From contig NZ_JABRWH010000001.1 of the NCBI RefSeq assembly GCF_013248975.1, positions 5,042,001 to 5,106,000 on the forward strand: DNA of 64,000 bases, in the 5' to 3' direction. The notes beneath the pieces were generated by a model. It did not search any database, had not been told where the DNA came from, and worked only from the letters and a program-made list of their open reading frames with translations. Below, in pieces: positions 1-7,550 of this stretch. Position 1 is the first letter of the stretch; each line of letters begins with the position of its first letter. The position numbers and the translations under genes were made by a program. The DNA is from Neobacillus endophyticus (GTDB lineage: Bacteria > Bacillota > Bacilli > Bacillales > Cytobacillaceae).

Positions 1-305
1 TAAACGATTCCATCAAAAGGCTCATCAAATTCAACATGCTGATAAACAACATAAAATAGGATAAACCATTTAAAAAATTCTTCTAACAGGCTCGTATTAA
101 GAAAGGCATCAAGAAGTCCAGATTTCACGAAATGTTCTATTTCCATAATATGTTGAAAAAACATAATTGGAAATACGAGGAGTGCACCGTATAAAAAAGT
201 TCTAAATACAAATGAAATGGGTTCTGGCTCATATTCATCTTTTAAATAAAAGTAGCTTAACAAGGCCAAACCGGGTGCAATACCGGCAGATAATATTCCC
301 AGCAT
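1..305 (-). CDS. prsW: Site-1 intramembrane protease PrsW, N-terminal part (runs off the window)
   Basis: The N-terminal ~101 residues of a polytopic membrane protein are visible. It opens with a hydrophobic segment (MLGILSAGIAPGLALLSYF) and carries the EExxK motif (EEFFK) typical of the PrsW glutamic protease family. In B. subtilis PrsW makes the first cut in the anti-sigma-W factor RsiW, releasing SigW under envelope stress. The ATG at 303-305 follows an AGAGG ribosome site at normal distance. The neighbour ypdA is in the same orientation, as in B. subtilis. The C-terminal part lies outside the window, so completeness cannot be judged. Confidence 0.9.
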   Translation of the reverse strand, partial: MLGILSAGIAPGLALLSYFYLKDEYEPEPISFVFRTFLYGALLVFPIMFFQHIMEIEHFVKSGLLDAFLNTSLLEEFFKWFILFYVVYQHVEFDEPFDGIV

Positions 306-398
306 GATGAACCTCTTTTCAAATCCGTTTTATTTCATCGTAACACGGAACCAGCTTAAAGAAAATGATAGAATCTTTGACACTTTCCAAACAATATC

Positions 399-1385
399 CT
401 ATTCCTGATTTTCTTTTACTCTTGTTTCCTTTTCTAAGATAGAACGAGCAATTTGGCCGCCATGGAATTTGCCATTTTCTATAAATATTTCATTTGCATT
501 GTTTCCAGCTGCAATGACACCGGCAATATAGATGCCATGTACATTGGTTTCCATAGTATCCATGTTATAGATCGGTCTCCCTGTCTCATCATCAATTTCC
601 ACGCCCATAGTTGCTAAAAATTGATGGTCAGGGTGATAGCCCGTCATAGCAAAAACAAAATCATTTTTGATTACTTTCTCTTCATTACCTTTTGTATAGA
701 CTACTTGTGTTTCAGTAATTTCCTTTACATTTGCCTGAAACTCCATCTTAATAACCTCATTCCGGACTAATGAGTCAAATTCAGGCAGAATCCATGGTTT
801 TATACTTGGTGAGTATTCTTTCCCCCTGTATAGAACAGTGACCCTGGCCCCCGCCTTTACAAGCTCCAGCGCAGCATCTACACTGGAATTTTTCCCGCCA
901 ATTACACAAACATCAGTATCGAAATATGGATGTGCCTCCTTAAAATAATGAAACACTTTTGGCAAATCTTCTCCAGGTACATTCAAATAATTTGGATGAT
1001 CATAGTAGCCCGTAGCAATAATACAATAGCTTGTTCGATAGCTATTTTTATCAGTATGAACCATGAATAGATCCCCTTGTTTAGATACTTTCAAGACTTT
1101 TTCAAATGAATGGATACGGAGCTCCTTCCTTTTGGCTACTTCTCTGTAATAGACAAGTGCTTGATTTCGCTTCGGCTTGTAAGTATCGCTTAGAAATGGA
1201 ACATGACCAATTTCTAATTTCTCACTTGTACTGAAAAAGGTTTGATGTGTTGGATAATGATAAATGGAGTTAACTACATTCCCCTTTTCAATAATTAATG
1301 GATTCTTGCCGATTTCTTTAAGGGAGATGGCAGCTGCCAAACCGCATGGCCCCCCTCCCACAATGATCACGTCTTCTATTTGCAC
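399..1385 (-). CDS. ypdA: Bacillithiol disulfide reductase YpdA (Bdr)
   Basis: An FAD- and NADPH-binding oxidoreductase of 328 residues that reduces oxidised bacillithiol in Firmicutes. The N-terminal dinucleotide motif GGGPCG (residues 10-15) includes the Cys14 conserved in the YpdA family, and a second nucleotide motif (VIGGKNSS) lies mid-protein. The GTG at 1383-1385 is chosen because the GAGGAG ribosome site (1396-1401) lies just upstream of it and would sit inside a longer TTG-started version. It lies downstream of gudB, separated by a terminator, matching B. subtilis order. Confidence 0.93.
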   Translation of the reverse strand: MQIEDVIIVGGGPCGLAAAISLKEIGKNPLIIEKGNVVNSIYHYPTHQTFFSTSEKLEIGHVPFLSDTYKPKRNQALVYYREVAKRKELRIHSFEKVLKVSKQGDLFMVHTDKNSYRTSYCIIATGYYDHPNYLNVPGEDLPKVFHYFKEAHPYFDTDVCVIGGKNSSVDAALELVKAGARVTVLYRGKEYSPSIKPWILPEFDSLVRNEVIKMEFQANVKEITETQVVYTKGNEEKVIKNDFVFAMTGYHPDHQFLATMGVEIDDETGRPIYNMDTMETNVHGIYIAGVIAAGNNANEIFIENGKFHGGQIARSILEKETRVKENQE

Positions 1386-1432
1386 AATGATTACACTCCT
1401 CAAAATTTAAGTACATAATTCATTATAATGAT

Positions 1433-1467
1433 AAAAACTCCTACCATGTTATGATAGGAGTTTTTCT
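1433..1467 (-). terminator. Rho-independent terminator of gudB
   Basis: A stem AAAAACTCCTA / TAGGAGTTTTT with a short loop, followed on the minus strand by a T run. It lies between the gudB stop and the ypdA start. Confidence 0.9.
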
Positions 1468-1484
1468 TTTTTATTTCAATGTTA

Positions 1485-2762
1485 TTATACCCAGCCTCTG
1501 AATCGGCTTGCTTCAGCCATTTTCCTAACTCCAACCATATAAGCAGCCAAGCGCATATCAACACGGCGGGTTTGAGCAGTATCATAAATGTTATTAAATG
1601 ATTTTACCATGATTTTTTCAAGTTTTTCTTCTACTTCTTCTTCTGTCCAATAATAGCCTTGGTTATTTTGAACCCATTCAAAATATGACACCGTTACACC
1701 GCCAGCAGAAGCTAATACATCTGGTACAAGAAGGATTCCCCGTTCAGTTAAAATTTGTGTCGCTTCCAAGGTTGTCGGTCCATTTGCAGCCTCGACTACA
1801 ATAGTAGCACGAATATTATGGGCATTTTCTTCGGTTATCTGGTTTTCGATTGCTGCTGGTACTAAGATATCGCAATCTAATTCAAGTAATTCTTTATTAG
1901 TAATTGTATTATTAAATAATTTCGTAACTGTTCCAAAACTGTCGCGTCGATCGAGCAAATAATCAATATCTAAGCCATTAGGATCATAAAGGGCGCCATA
2001 TGCATCTGAAATACCAACAATCTTTGCCCCTGCATCATGCATGAATTTCGACAAATAGCTTCCCGCATTACCAAATCCTTGGACAACAACACGTGCTCCT
2101 TCAAGCTGTATGCCCCGCTTTTTGGCAGCTTCGCGAATACAAATCGTTACACCCTTTGCTGTTGCAGAATCACGCCCGTGGGACCCTCCCAAAACAAGAG
2201 GCTTACCGGTGATAAATCCAGGAGAATTAAATTCATCAATACGGCTGTATTCATCCATCATCCAAGCCATAATTTGTGAGTTTGTATAGACGTCAGGTGC
2301 AGGGATATCTTTTGTTGGACCTACAATTTGGCTTATTGCTCTAACATAGCCGCGGCTTAGTCTTTCCAATTCTCTAAATGACATGTCACGAGGGTCACAA
2401 ATAATACCGCCTTTACCGCCTCCATATGGTAGATCTACGATGCCGCATTTTAAACTCATCCAGATTGAAAGGGCTTTCACTTCTGTCTCGGTAACATTCG
2501 GATGGAAGCGAATTCCGCCTTTTGTTGGTCCTACTGCATCATTATGCTGTGCGCGATAACCAGTAAATATTTTAATAGAACCGTCATCCATTCTGACTGG
2601 AATTTTTACTGTCAATAATCGTAACGGCTCTTTTAATAGTTCATATACCTCTTCTGGATAACCTAATTTTTCTAGGGCCTTATGAATGACTGTTTGTGTT
2701 GATTTTAACACATCATGTTTTTCCTCTTGATTAGTCTTTTCAGTACCTTTATCGGCTACCAT
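1485..2762 (-). CDS. gudB: NAD-dependent glutamate dehydrogenase
   Basis: A full-length 425-residue hexameric-type glutamate dehydrogenase that deaminates glutamate to 2-oxoglutarate and ammonium in the cytosol. Seen are the substrate-lysine motif GGGKGGI, the PAPDV segment with the catalytic aspartate, and the Rossmann motif GFGNAG. Position beside ypdA and mecB identifies it as the GudB orthologue rather than RocG. The region corresponding to the cryptic B. subtilis 168 gudB duplication reads TEVKALSIW with a single VKA, so the enzyme should be active. Ribosome site TAGGAGGTTTACAT precedes the ATG. It has its own promoter and a possible CcpA site upstream. Confidence 0.95.
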   Translation of the reverse strand: MVADKGTEKTNQEEKHDVLKSTQTVIHKALEKLGYPEEVYELLKEPLRLLTVKIPVRMDDGSIKIFTGYRAQHNDAVGPTKGGIRFHPNVTETEVKALSIWMSLKCGIVDLPYGGGKGGIICDPRDMSFRELERLSRGYVRAISQIVGPTKDIPAPDVYTNSQIMAWMMDEYSRIDEFNSPGFITGKPLVLGGSHGRDSATAKGVTICIREAAKKRGIQLEGARVVVQGFGNAGSYLSKFMHDAGAKIVGISDAYGALYDPNGLDIDYLLDRRDSFGTVTKLFNNTITNKELLELDCDILVPAAIENQITEENAHNIRATIVVEAANGPTTLEATQILTERGILLVPDVLASAGGVTVSYFEWVQNNQGYYWTEEEVEEKLEKIMVKSFNNIYDTAQTRRVDMRLAAYMVGVRKMAEASRFRGWV

Positions 2763-2815
2763 ATGTAAACCTCCTAAAAAATCACTTTTACGAATGTTGT
2801 CCGCTTTCAGTCACA

Positions 2816-2843
2816 AGTATACACCTTTACATGATTAATGCAA
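2816..2843 (-). promoter_or_regulatory. Sigma-A promoter of gudB
   Basis: TTGCAT (2838-2843), a 16-bp spacer, then TATACT (2816-2821) on the minus strand, about 53 bp upstream of the gudB start codon. Confidence 0.65.
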
Positions 2844-2883
2844 GAACAAATCATTACTTTCTTTCATAATTATTGTTCCTATA

Positions 2884-2897
2884 TGTAAACGCTGACA
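2884..2897 (-). promoter_or_regulatory. Candidate cre (CcpA) site upstream of gudB
   Basis: TGTAAACGCTGACA (plus strand) differs at one position from the CcpA consensus TGWAANCGNTNWCA or its variants. It lies about 40 bp upstream of the gudB -35 box. Binding is inferred only. Confidence 0.4.
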
Positions 2898-2955
2898 TTC
2901 TTTTTCAAAATGATTTATTAATAAAGAAAAAGATATAATGCATTTTTTCAAAAAT

Positions 2956-2976
2956 AAAAAGGGGTACTCCCCCCTT
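2956..2976 (-). terminator. Terminator of mecB
   Basis: On the minus strand GGGG-GAGTA-CCCC is followed by TTTTTATTTTT, directly after the mecB stop codon. The stem is short but the T tract is strong. Confidence 0.65.
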
Positions 2977-2995
2977 CTTCTTTCTTATAAGTATT

Positions 2996-3580
2996 TTAAT
3001 CATTAAAATATTGAAGTATTGTCTCGACCGCTGTGTTCTTGATAATCAGATTTCCATATTCTGCAAGTACATATGGACTTTGAATGGATGTATTTCCGTA
3101 TTCTGATATAATACATGCAGCCATTTCATTCTTTCCAGCTTCTAAATGATCCATCAGCAGGTAATAATGATGATTGGTGGCATATATACTTCCGCCCCTA
3201 ATTTCTGCAGCTGCGAGCCTTTTCAACGCACGAATTAGATCCTCAAATTCAGCAAATTCATATAACAGATGCTCATAGCTTCCAAATCTGACCTGCATTT
3301 CAATTAAACCATCATATAAAAGATCTTCGTCCTCTTTCACCCCATTAACGGTAATAATCATGATCATACCTTGAGCCTGAAGGGAGAAAATTTCTACTGC
3401 AACAGAACCCTGTATGTCAACATCAAACTCAATGCTAGCCTCTTCCAGCATATCATGAAACAGTTGATTCCATTTACTTGATTCCTTCCATATGTCTTCT
3501 TTGGAAAGTCCTCTTTCCATTAAATCATCAGAGGTTAAAAAAATTTTTATTTTATTTGCTGTTAAGCGTTCCAAGCGCAT
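2996..3580 (-). CDS. mecB: ClpC adaptor protein MecB (YpbH)
   Basis: A 194-residue MecA-family adaptor that brings substrates to the ClpC/ClpP protease. The N-terminus (MRLERLTANKIKIFLTSDDL) is the family's conserved substrate-binding start. An acidic linker precedes a C-terminal ClpC-binding domain (from about residue 95). Location next to gudB corresponds to ypbH (mecB) and not to mecA, which in B. subtilis is elsewhere. Ribosome site AGGGGGC lies 6 nt before the ATG. It stands alone between two terminators. Confidence 0.9.
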   Translation of the reverse strand: MRLERLTANKIKIFLTSDDLMERGLSKEDIWKESSKWNQLFHDMLEEASIEFDVDIQGSVAVEIFSLQAQGMIMIITVNGVKEDEDLLYDGLIEMQVRFGSYEHLLYEFAEFEDLIRALKRLAAAEIRGGSIYATNHHYYLLMDHLEAGKNEMAACIISEYGNTSIQSPYVLAEYGNLIIKNTAVETILQYFND

Positions 3581-3693
3581 GCTTTTGCCCCCTGCCGTGA
3601 CCTGACTCTTGTTTTCAGTGTATGTTCAGGGGCCTTAATGGTGAATTGTCTACATCATTACCACCGGGCTTAAGAAAATCTTCCCATTAAATA

Positions 3694-3720
3694 ACCCGCT
3701 CATCTTCTTATATGGGCGGG
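3694..3720 (-). terminator. Terminator of the CBS-ACT gene
   Basis: Stem CCCGCTCAT / ATGGGCGGG between the CBS-ACT gene and mecB. On the minus strand it is followed by a weak TTATTT tail. Confidence 0.6.
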
Positions 3721-3743
3721 ATTTGAAATCAATTTATTACTTT

Positions 3744-4376
3744 TTAGTCCTCTTTGACACTAAGGATGCGGAACCCATGTTCCTCCAGCTTCTTGATGAA
3801 CTTATCAATATTATCTTTCTTTTCTACTTTCATCACAATTCGGCGAACAAGTTTATCCGTTTCATCAAAAGTAACAAGTGAAATGATATGCTCATGAAAA
3901 TGATGAGCAATTTCAGATAAGCGGGCAATTCTTCCTTCTGTTTCAACTGAGGTAAACGCAATACGAACACCTGGCCGATTAACACCAAAAGCGCTTTCAA
4001 AAGAATCCAATACATCTGCACGGGTTACAATTCCCAAGAAGGTCAGATTTTCATCTACAACCGATAATAATGGAAAATCCTTTAAGTCTAAGAGCGTTCT
4101 TTCAAATAGCTCAGCTCCCTGTAAATACTTATCTTGATAAATCATAATATCACTAACATAGGTTGATGATAGAAATTCATCCTTTGGTTTATCGGATAGA
4201 AAATAGTTTTCATATATTCGATATCTCGTAACAACTCCTGCATATTTGTCCTCTCTCAATATCGGTAAACCATCAATTTTATTTGCTTCTAAAATATTTA
4301 ACGCTTCCTTCAATGTAACATTCACCTGGGCTGTATAACACTCATGTTTAGGAATCATGATATTTTTTACGAACAT
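3744..4376 (-). CDS. CBS-ACT domain protein, candidate c-di-AMP-binding CbpA/AcuB-like
   Basis: A 210-residue soluble protein with two CBS repeats (about residues 1-55 and 75-130, with signatures DGLPIL and FPLLSVVDENLTFLGIVTRADVL) followed by a C-terminal ACT-like domain (about 140-210). This is the architecture of AcuB and of small CBS proteins annotated as cyclic di-AMP receptors (CbpA). The ATG at residue 4 of the longest frame is chosen because a GAGGTGAT ribosome site overlaps the upstream GTG/ATG. CBS pairs bind adenosine nucleotides, so nucleotide sensing is likely, but the ligand is not decided by sequence. It is divergent from cotJA. Confidence 0.75.
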   Translation of the reverse strand: MFVKNIMIPKHECYTAQVNVTLKEALNILEANKIDGLPILREDKYAGVVTRYRIYENYFLSDKPKDEFLSSTYVSDIMIYQDKYLQGAELFERTLLDLKDFPLLSVVDENLTFLGIVTRADVLDSFESAFGVNRPGVRIAFTSVETEGRIARLSEIAHHFHEHIISLVTFDETDKLVRRIVMKVEKKDNIDKFIKKLEEHGFRILSVKED

Positions 4377-4464
4377 TTCCATCACCTCAATGTAATAATC
4401 CTTGCACTCCTATATTATACTTCCAAAATGATGTGAAAAACCTGCACGATCATAACGATTTATG

Positions 4465-4492
4465 TCATGTTAGTGAACTTATTTCATATAAT
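4465..4492 (+). promoter_or_regulatory. Candidate sigma-E promoter of cotJABC
   Basis: TCATGTT (4465-4471), a 13-bp spacer, then CATATAAT (4485-4492), resembling the sigma-E pattern (KMATATT and CATACAHT). Sigma-E control of cotJ is known in B. subtilis. Confidence 0.5.
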
Positions 4493-4521
4493 TAAATGAT
4501 GTCATATATAGGGAGGATTCT

Positions 4522-4752
4522 ATGAATACTCATATTAAATCCTATCATCCATTTGTAAGTTCATTTGACCCGTGCAAACCGATTCTTGAAAAAACTTACT
4601 CCACACCGCCTCATTTATATATTGGATTTCAGCCACCAAATCTTCCGCAATTTTCTCCGTTTGAGGCGCTTAAAGCCGGAACACTTTGGCAAGCATTTTA
4701 CGACCCTTGGTACAATTCGCTCGAAAAAGCAACTGGAGGGATACTCACATGA
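4522..4752 (+). CDS. cotJA: Spore coat protein CotJA
   Basis: A 76-residue proline- and aromatic-rich coat peptide, first gene of the cotJABC operon. CotJA is needed with CotJC for assembly of this coat sub-complex in the mother cell. Ribosome site AGGGAGGAT lies 6 nt upstream of the ATG. Its stop overlaps the cotJB start (ATGA), so the two are translationally coupled. Identification rests on the cotJB and cotJC neighbours and on its composition. Confidence 0.9.
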   Translation: MNTHIKSYHPFVSSFDPCKPILEKTYSTPPHLYIGFQPPNLPQFSPFEALKAGTLWQAFYDPWYNSLEKATGGILT

Positions 4753-5009
4753 AGCAAATACCTGATGAGTATTACCAATTAATGCATCAGCTGCAAGCGG
4801 TCGATTTTGTCCTTGTAGAGCTTACATTATACCTAGATACACATCAAGATGATCTCGAAGCCATCCATCAATTTAATCATTATGTAAAAGAAAGAAAACA
4901 TATAAAAAAACAATTTGAAAGTCAATTTGGCCCATTGCTGCAATATGGAAACAGTTATTCTGGGTATCCTTGGAATTGGGATGATTCCCCTTGGCCCTGG
5001 CAGGTTTAA
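4749..5009 (+). CDS. cotJB: Spore coat protein CotJB
   Basis: An 86-residue protein with a helical N-terminal half (YYQLMHQLQAVDFVLVELTLYLD) and a tryptophan/proline-rich tail (YPWNWDDSPWPWQV), both typical of CotJB. The ATG at 4749 overlaps the cotJA stop, and GGAGGG lies 8 nt upstream. The longer upstream frame is rejected because it would overlap most of cotJA's end without a ribosome site. Middle gene of the cotJ operon. Confidence 0.92.
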   Translation: MKQIPDEYYQLMHQLQAVDFVLVELTLYLDTHQDDLEAIHQFNHYVKERKHIKKQFESQFGPLLQYGNSYSGYPWNWDDSPWPWQV

Positions 5010-5045
5010 CAAAAGTTTGCTCACTTAAAGGAGGAATTACGTTCC

Positions 5046-5615
5046 ATGTGGATATACGAAAAAAAATTACAATATCCTGTCCGCGTAAGTACGTGCAACC
5101 CGACTTTAGCCAAATATTTAATCGAGCAATATGGTGGAGCTGATGGAGAGCTTGCGGCCGCATTAAGGTATTTAAATCAACGATATACCATTCCCGATAA
5201 AGTAATAGGTCTTTTAACAGACATAGGCACAGAAGAATTTGCCCATCTTGAAATGATCGCCACTATGGTTTACAAATTAACAAAGGATGCTACACCCGAA
5301 CAATTAAAAGCTGCTGGCCTTGGCGATCATTACGCAAACCATGATGGTGCATTATTCTATCATAACGCGGCAGGTGCCCCTTGGACAGCTACCTATATAC
5401 AGGCGAAAGGAGACCCTATCGCAGACCTATATGAAGATATTGCTGCTGAAGAAAAAGCCCGAGCAACCTATCAATGGATCATTAACTTAAGTGATGACCC
5501 CGATTTAAATGATTCCCTAAGATTTTTACGTGAACGTGAAATTATTCATTCACAGCGTTTTCGTGAAGCAGTAGAAATTCTAAAAGAGGAACGGGACAGG
5601 AAAAAAGTTTTCTAA
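5046..5615 (+). CDS. cotJC: Spore coat protein CotJC (manganese-catalase family)
   Basis: A 189-residue di-manganese ferritin-like catalase homologue incorporated in the spore coat. Helical segments carry the metal-ligand pattern E...EEFAHLE...E..A.EEKAR...REREIIHSQRF expected of Mn catalases. It starts 36 nt after cotJB with ribosome site AAAGGAGG. Catalase activity is known for relatives but not shown here. A strong terminator ends the operon. Confidence 0.95.
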   Translation: MWIYEKKLQYPVRVSTCNPTLAKYLIEQYGGADGELAAALRYLNQRYTIPDKVIGLLTDIGTEEFAHLEMIATMVYKLTKDATPEQLKAAGLGDHYANHDGALFYHNAAGAPWTATYIQAKGDPIADLYEDIAAEEKARATYQWIINLSDDPDLNDSLRFLREREIIHSQRFREAVEILKEERDRKKVF

Positions 5616-5620
5616 TTGGA

Positions 5621-5652
5621 AGAAGCAGAAATATCTGCTTCTTATTTTTTTT
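5621..5652 (+). terminator. Terminator of cotJABC
   Basis: AGAAGCAGA-AATA-TCTGCTTCT stem followed by a T-rich tract. It overlaps the 3' end of the convergent ypbF. Confidence 0.92.
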
Positions 5653-6097
5653 CATGATAAAGATTGATATCATACTGCTTTTTCATTACTTCAAACACAA
5701 GATGTCGGTTTTTCCACTCATCCTCTTTTTTCCAGTAATCTTTGCTTCGGTCAACAATTTCACACCTTAAATCATGATATTCTTTTTCCGCTTTGTCCTT
5801 CTTTTCTTTTAATAAATTCATTCCGCCATACATTCCGACGCAGCAGACTAAAAAAGTTAAATTATTCGAATCATTTACAAAGGCTGAAAACATTGCAGCG
5901 AACGAATAAGAATATACCGTGAAAACTGTTTTATATAAATAGATCAGGAAAATAGAAGTCAATATTATGGTCGCCCAAATGGATTGATTATGATAACGCT
6001 CGAATTTATCAAACTTTTCCTTCCGCTTTCTAACGTTTTCTAGCGTCTGCTTTGTGGCTTCATCTGTATTCTCAAGCATTCGGATTGGAGTATCCAT
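5642..6097 (-). CDS. ypbF: YpbF family membrane protein (DUF2663)
   Basis: A 151-residue protein with a charged N-terminus, two membrane segments around residues 40-60 and 78-92, and a long charged C-terminal helix (LLKEKKDKAEKEYHDLRCEI). It matches the conserved but uncharacterised YpbF family, and it sits between cotJ and ypbE in the order seen in B. subtilis. Ribosome site GGAGGG lies 6 nt before the ATG. Function unknown. Confidence 0.82.
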   Translation of the reverse strand: MDTPIRMLENTDEATKQTLENVRKRKEKFDKFERYHNQSIWATIILTSIFLIYLYKTVFTVYSYSFAAMFSAFVNDSNNLTFLVCCVGMYGGMNLLKEKKDKAEKEYHDLRCEIVDRSKDYWKKEDEWKNRHLVFEVMKKQYDINLYHEKK

Positions 6098-6159
6098 GCT
6101 ATCCCTCCATTTCTCCGTATATACTTATGAACTTGTCCTTCAGAATATGTATAAATAAA

Positions 6160-6188
6160 ATGAATGCCGGCCAAAAATATGGCCGGCT
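6160..6188 (-). terminator. Terminator of ypbE
   Basis: GCCGGCC / GGCCGGC stem with an A-rich loop, overlapping the ypbE stop codon, with an AT-rich tail on the minus strand. Confidence 0.75.
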
Positions 6189-6939
6189 AGTTGTTCAACG
6201 GTATTTTCAATACTTGACCAACCATAAGCTGATCACTGCTAAGATGATTTGCTTGAATGATAATCTCCATACCTTTTGAAGAATGATAATACCTTTCAGC
6301 AAGCATATAGAGCGTTTCTTTTGGCTGAACCGTATGATATATAACTTTTGATTGCGTTTTTGCAGTGGTTTGGCTTTTTTTAGTCTCCTGCAAGCTTCCC
6401 TGAGCCTTTACTGTCTGCTCTTTTTGACTTGAGCTTAATTGGGTTCCTTCTGTGCTAGGAACGGAAGAAGATTTTTCAGTATTTTGTGTAACCGGCAGAG
6501 GCTTTGGCGTCGCAGGCACTGCTTGATTTTTATTCTGATTAAGAGCATTTGTATCGCTATTTTCTTGATTTACTTCCTGTTGATTTTGAGTTTTAACTTG
6601 TGACTTATTTTGTTTGGTCTCCTGCGGTTTTTCTAGATTAATAGTTTCACCGACCGTATTTCCCGACGTTGTTTTAGTTACCGCACTTTTTTTTCCATCA
6701 AAAAAAGAAATGACACTGAAAATTATAACAGGAAGGAGAATAAAGAGAACAACTAACAATCGAATGACGGGATATTTAATCTTCCATTTTATTTTCTTTT
6801 TCTTTTGTCGGTGGCGCTGCTCTCTTGGAGGCAAGGCATTTCCCGATTCAAAATGGCCTTCTATTCGTTGTTCATCAACTTTTTCTATGCGCTGTTTTAA
6901 CTTTTCTGCTTGTTCTCTATACGGTTCTTCCTTGTTCAT
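6187..6939 (-). CDS. ypbE: YpbE, membrane-anchored LysM protein
   Basis: A 250-residue protein with a basic cytosolic N-terminus (residues 1-52), one membrane segment (about 56-76), a low-complexity linker rich in Q, N, S, T and K (about 85-195), and a C-terminal LysM domain (about 201-250; YHTVQPKETLYMLAERYY ... MVGQVLKIP). LysM binds peptidoglycan, so the protein probably anchors to the cell wall from the membrane side. It sits in the ypbD-ypbE-ypbF cluster. Cellular role is unknown. Confidence 0.85.
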   Translation of the reverse strand: MNKEEPYREQAEKLKQRIEKVDEQRIEGHFESGNALPPREQRHRQKKKKIKWKIKYPVIRLLVVLFILLPVIIFSVISFFDGKKSAVTKTTSGNTVGETINLEKPQETKQNKSQVKTQNQQEVNQENSDTNALNQNKNQAVPATPKPLPVTQNTEKSSSVPSTEGTQLSSSQKEQTVKAQGSLQETKKSQTTAKTQSKVIYHTVQPKETLYMLAERYYHSSKGMEIIIQANHLSSDQLMVGQVLKIPLNN

Positions 6940-6959
6940 AAACCCCTTTTTCCCCTTCC

Positions 6960-7550
6960 CTAACCAACTCGTCCTTCTGGGGGACGTCTAAATTTTAAAT
7001 AGATTCCTAATAATAAATCAATCACAAAATGCATGATAATCGTGACAGCTAAATTATCTGTCCACATATAAATGACCCCGATCATAAAGCTTAGCAGGAC
7101 AATATTTATAAATAAAAACCAATTAAATAAATACCGATAGTGAACAATCGCAAAAATGATACTGGCCGTAATCAGCCCGACTTTTTCTTGGATAATACCA
7201 CGAAATAATAATTCCTCACTAAAAGCTACTAGGATTGCAATAATAAAAATGTGAAAAATCGTTCTTTTTCGAAAAATTCTTTCATTTAATCCTCCATCAT
7301 CATAATAAGAAGGAGGAAGTATTTTCATTAAAGTCATATCCAGGATCACCACGGTGCAGCCAGCAGGTACCCCTATTGTTATGATTCGTAAATCAAATAT
7401 TTGGATATTTTTCAAATAGGCAAAATGGTCAAATAATATAAAACCGAGTATGACCGAAATCACCATTAGGATGAATTGTGTCATATATAAATGCACAAGC
7501 AGTTCTTTATCAGATAAACTTGAAATCAATTCATTATGTTTATTTTTCAT
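6960..7550 (-). CDS. ypbD: CPBP-family intramembrane metalloprotease YpbD
   Basis: A 196-residue polytopic protein with about five to six membrane segments. It contains the CPBP/Rce1-type motifs SEELLFRG (EExxxR), an IVHYRYLFN segment and HFVID, the presumed metal and catalytic sites. The second in-frame ATG (7548-7550) is preferred because a weak GAGAG lies 8 nt upstream. The first (7563-7565) has none. The frame overlaps the end of recQ slightly, suggesting coupled expression. Substrate unknown. Confidence 0.85.
   Translation of the reverse strand: MKNKHNELISSLSDKELLVHLYMTQFILMVISVILGFILFDHFAYLKNIQIFDLRIITIGVPAGCTVVILDMTLMKILPPSYYDDGGLNERIFRKRTIFHIFIIAILVAFSEELLFRGIIQEKVGLITASIIFAIVHYRYLFNWFLFINIVLLSFMIGVIYMWTDNLAVTIIMHFVIDLLLGIYLKFRRPPEGRVG

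Noticed and set aside
1400..1585. 61-codon minus-strand frame between ypdA and gudB
   Set aside because: It crosses the gudB terminator and the end of gudB in another frame.
4833..5163. Antisense frames over cotJB/cotJC
   Set aside because: Shadows of well-identified coat genes; no ribosome sites.
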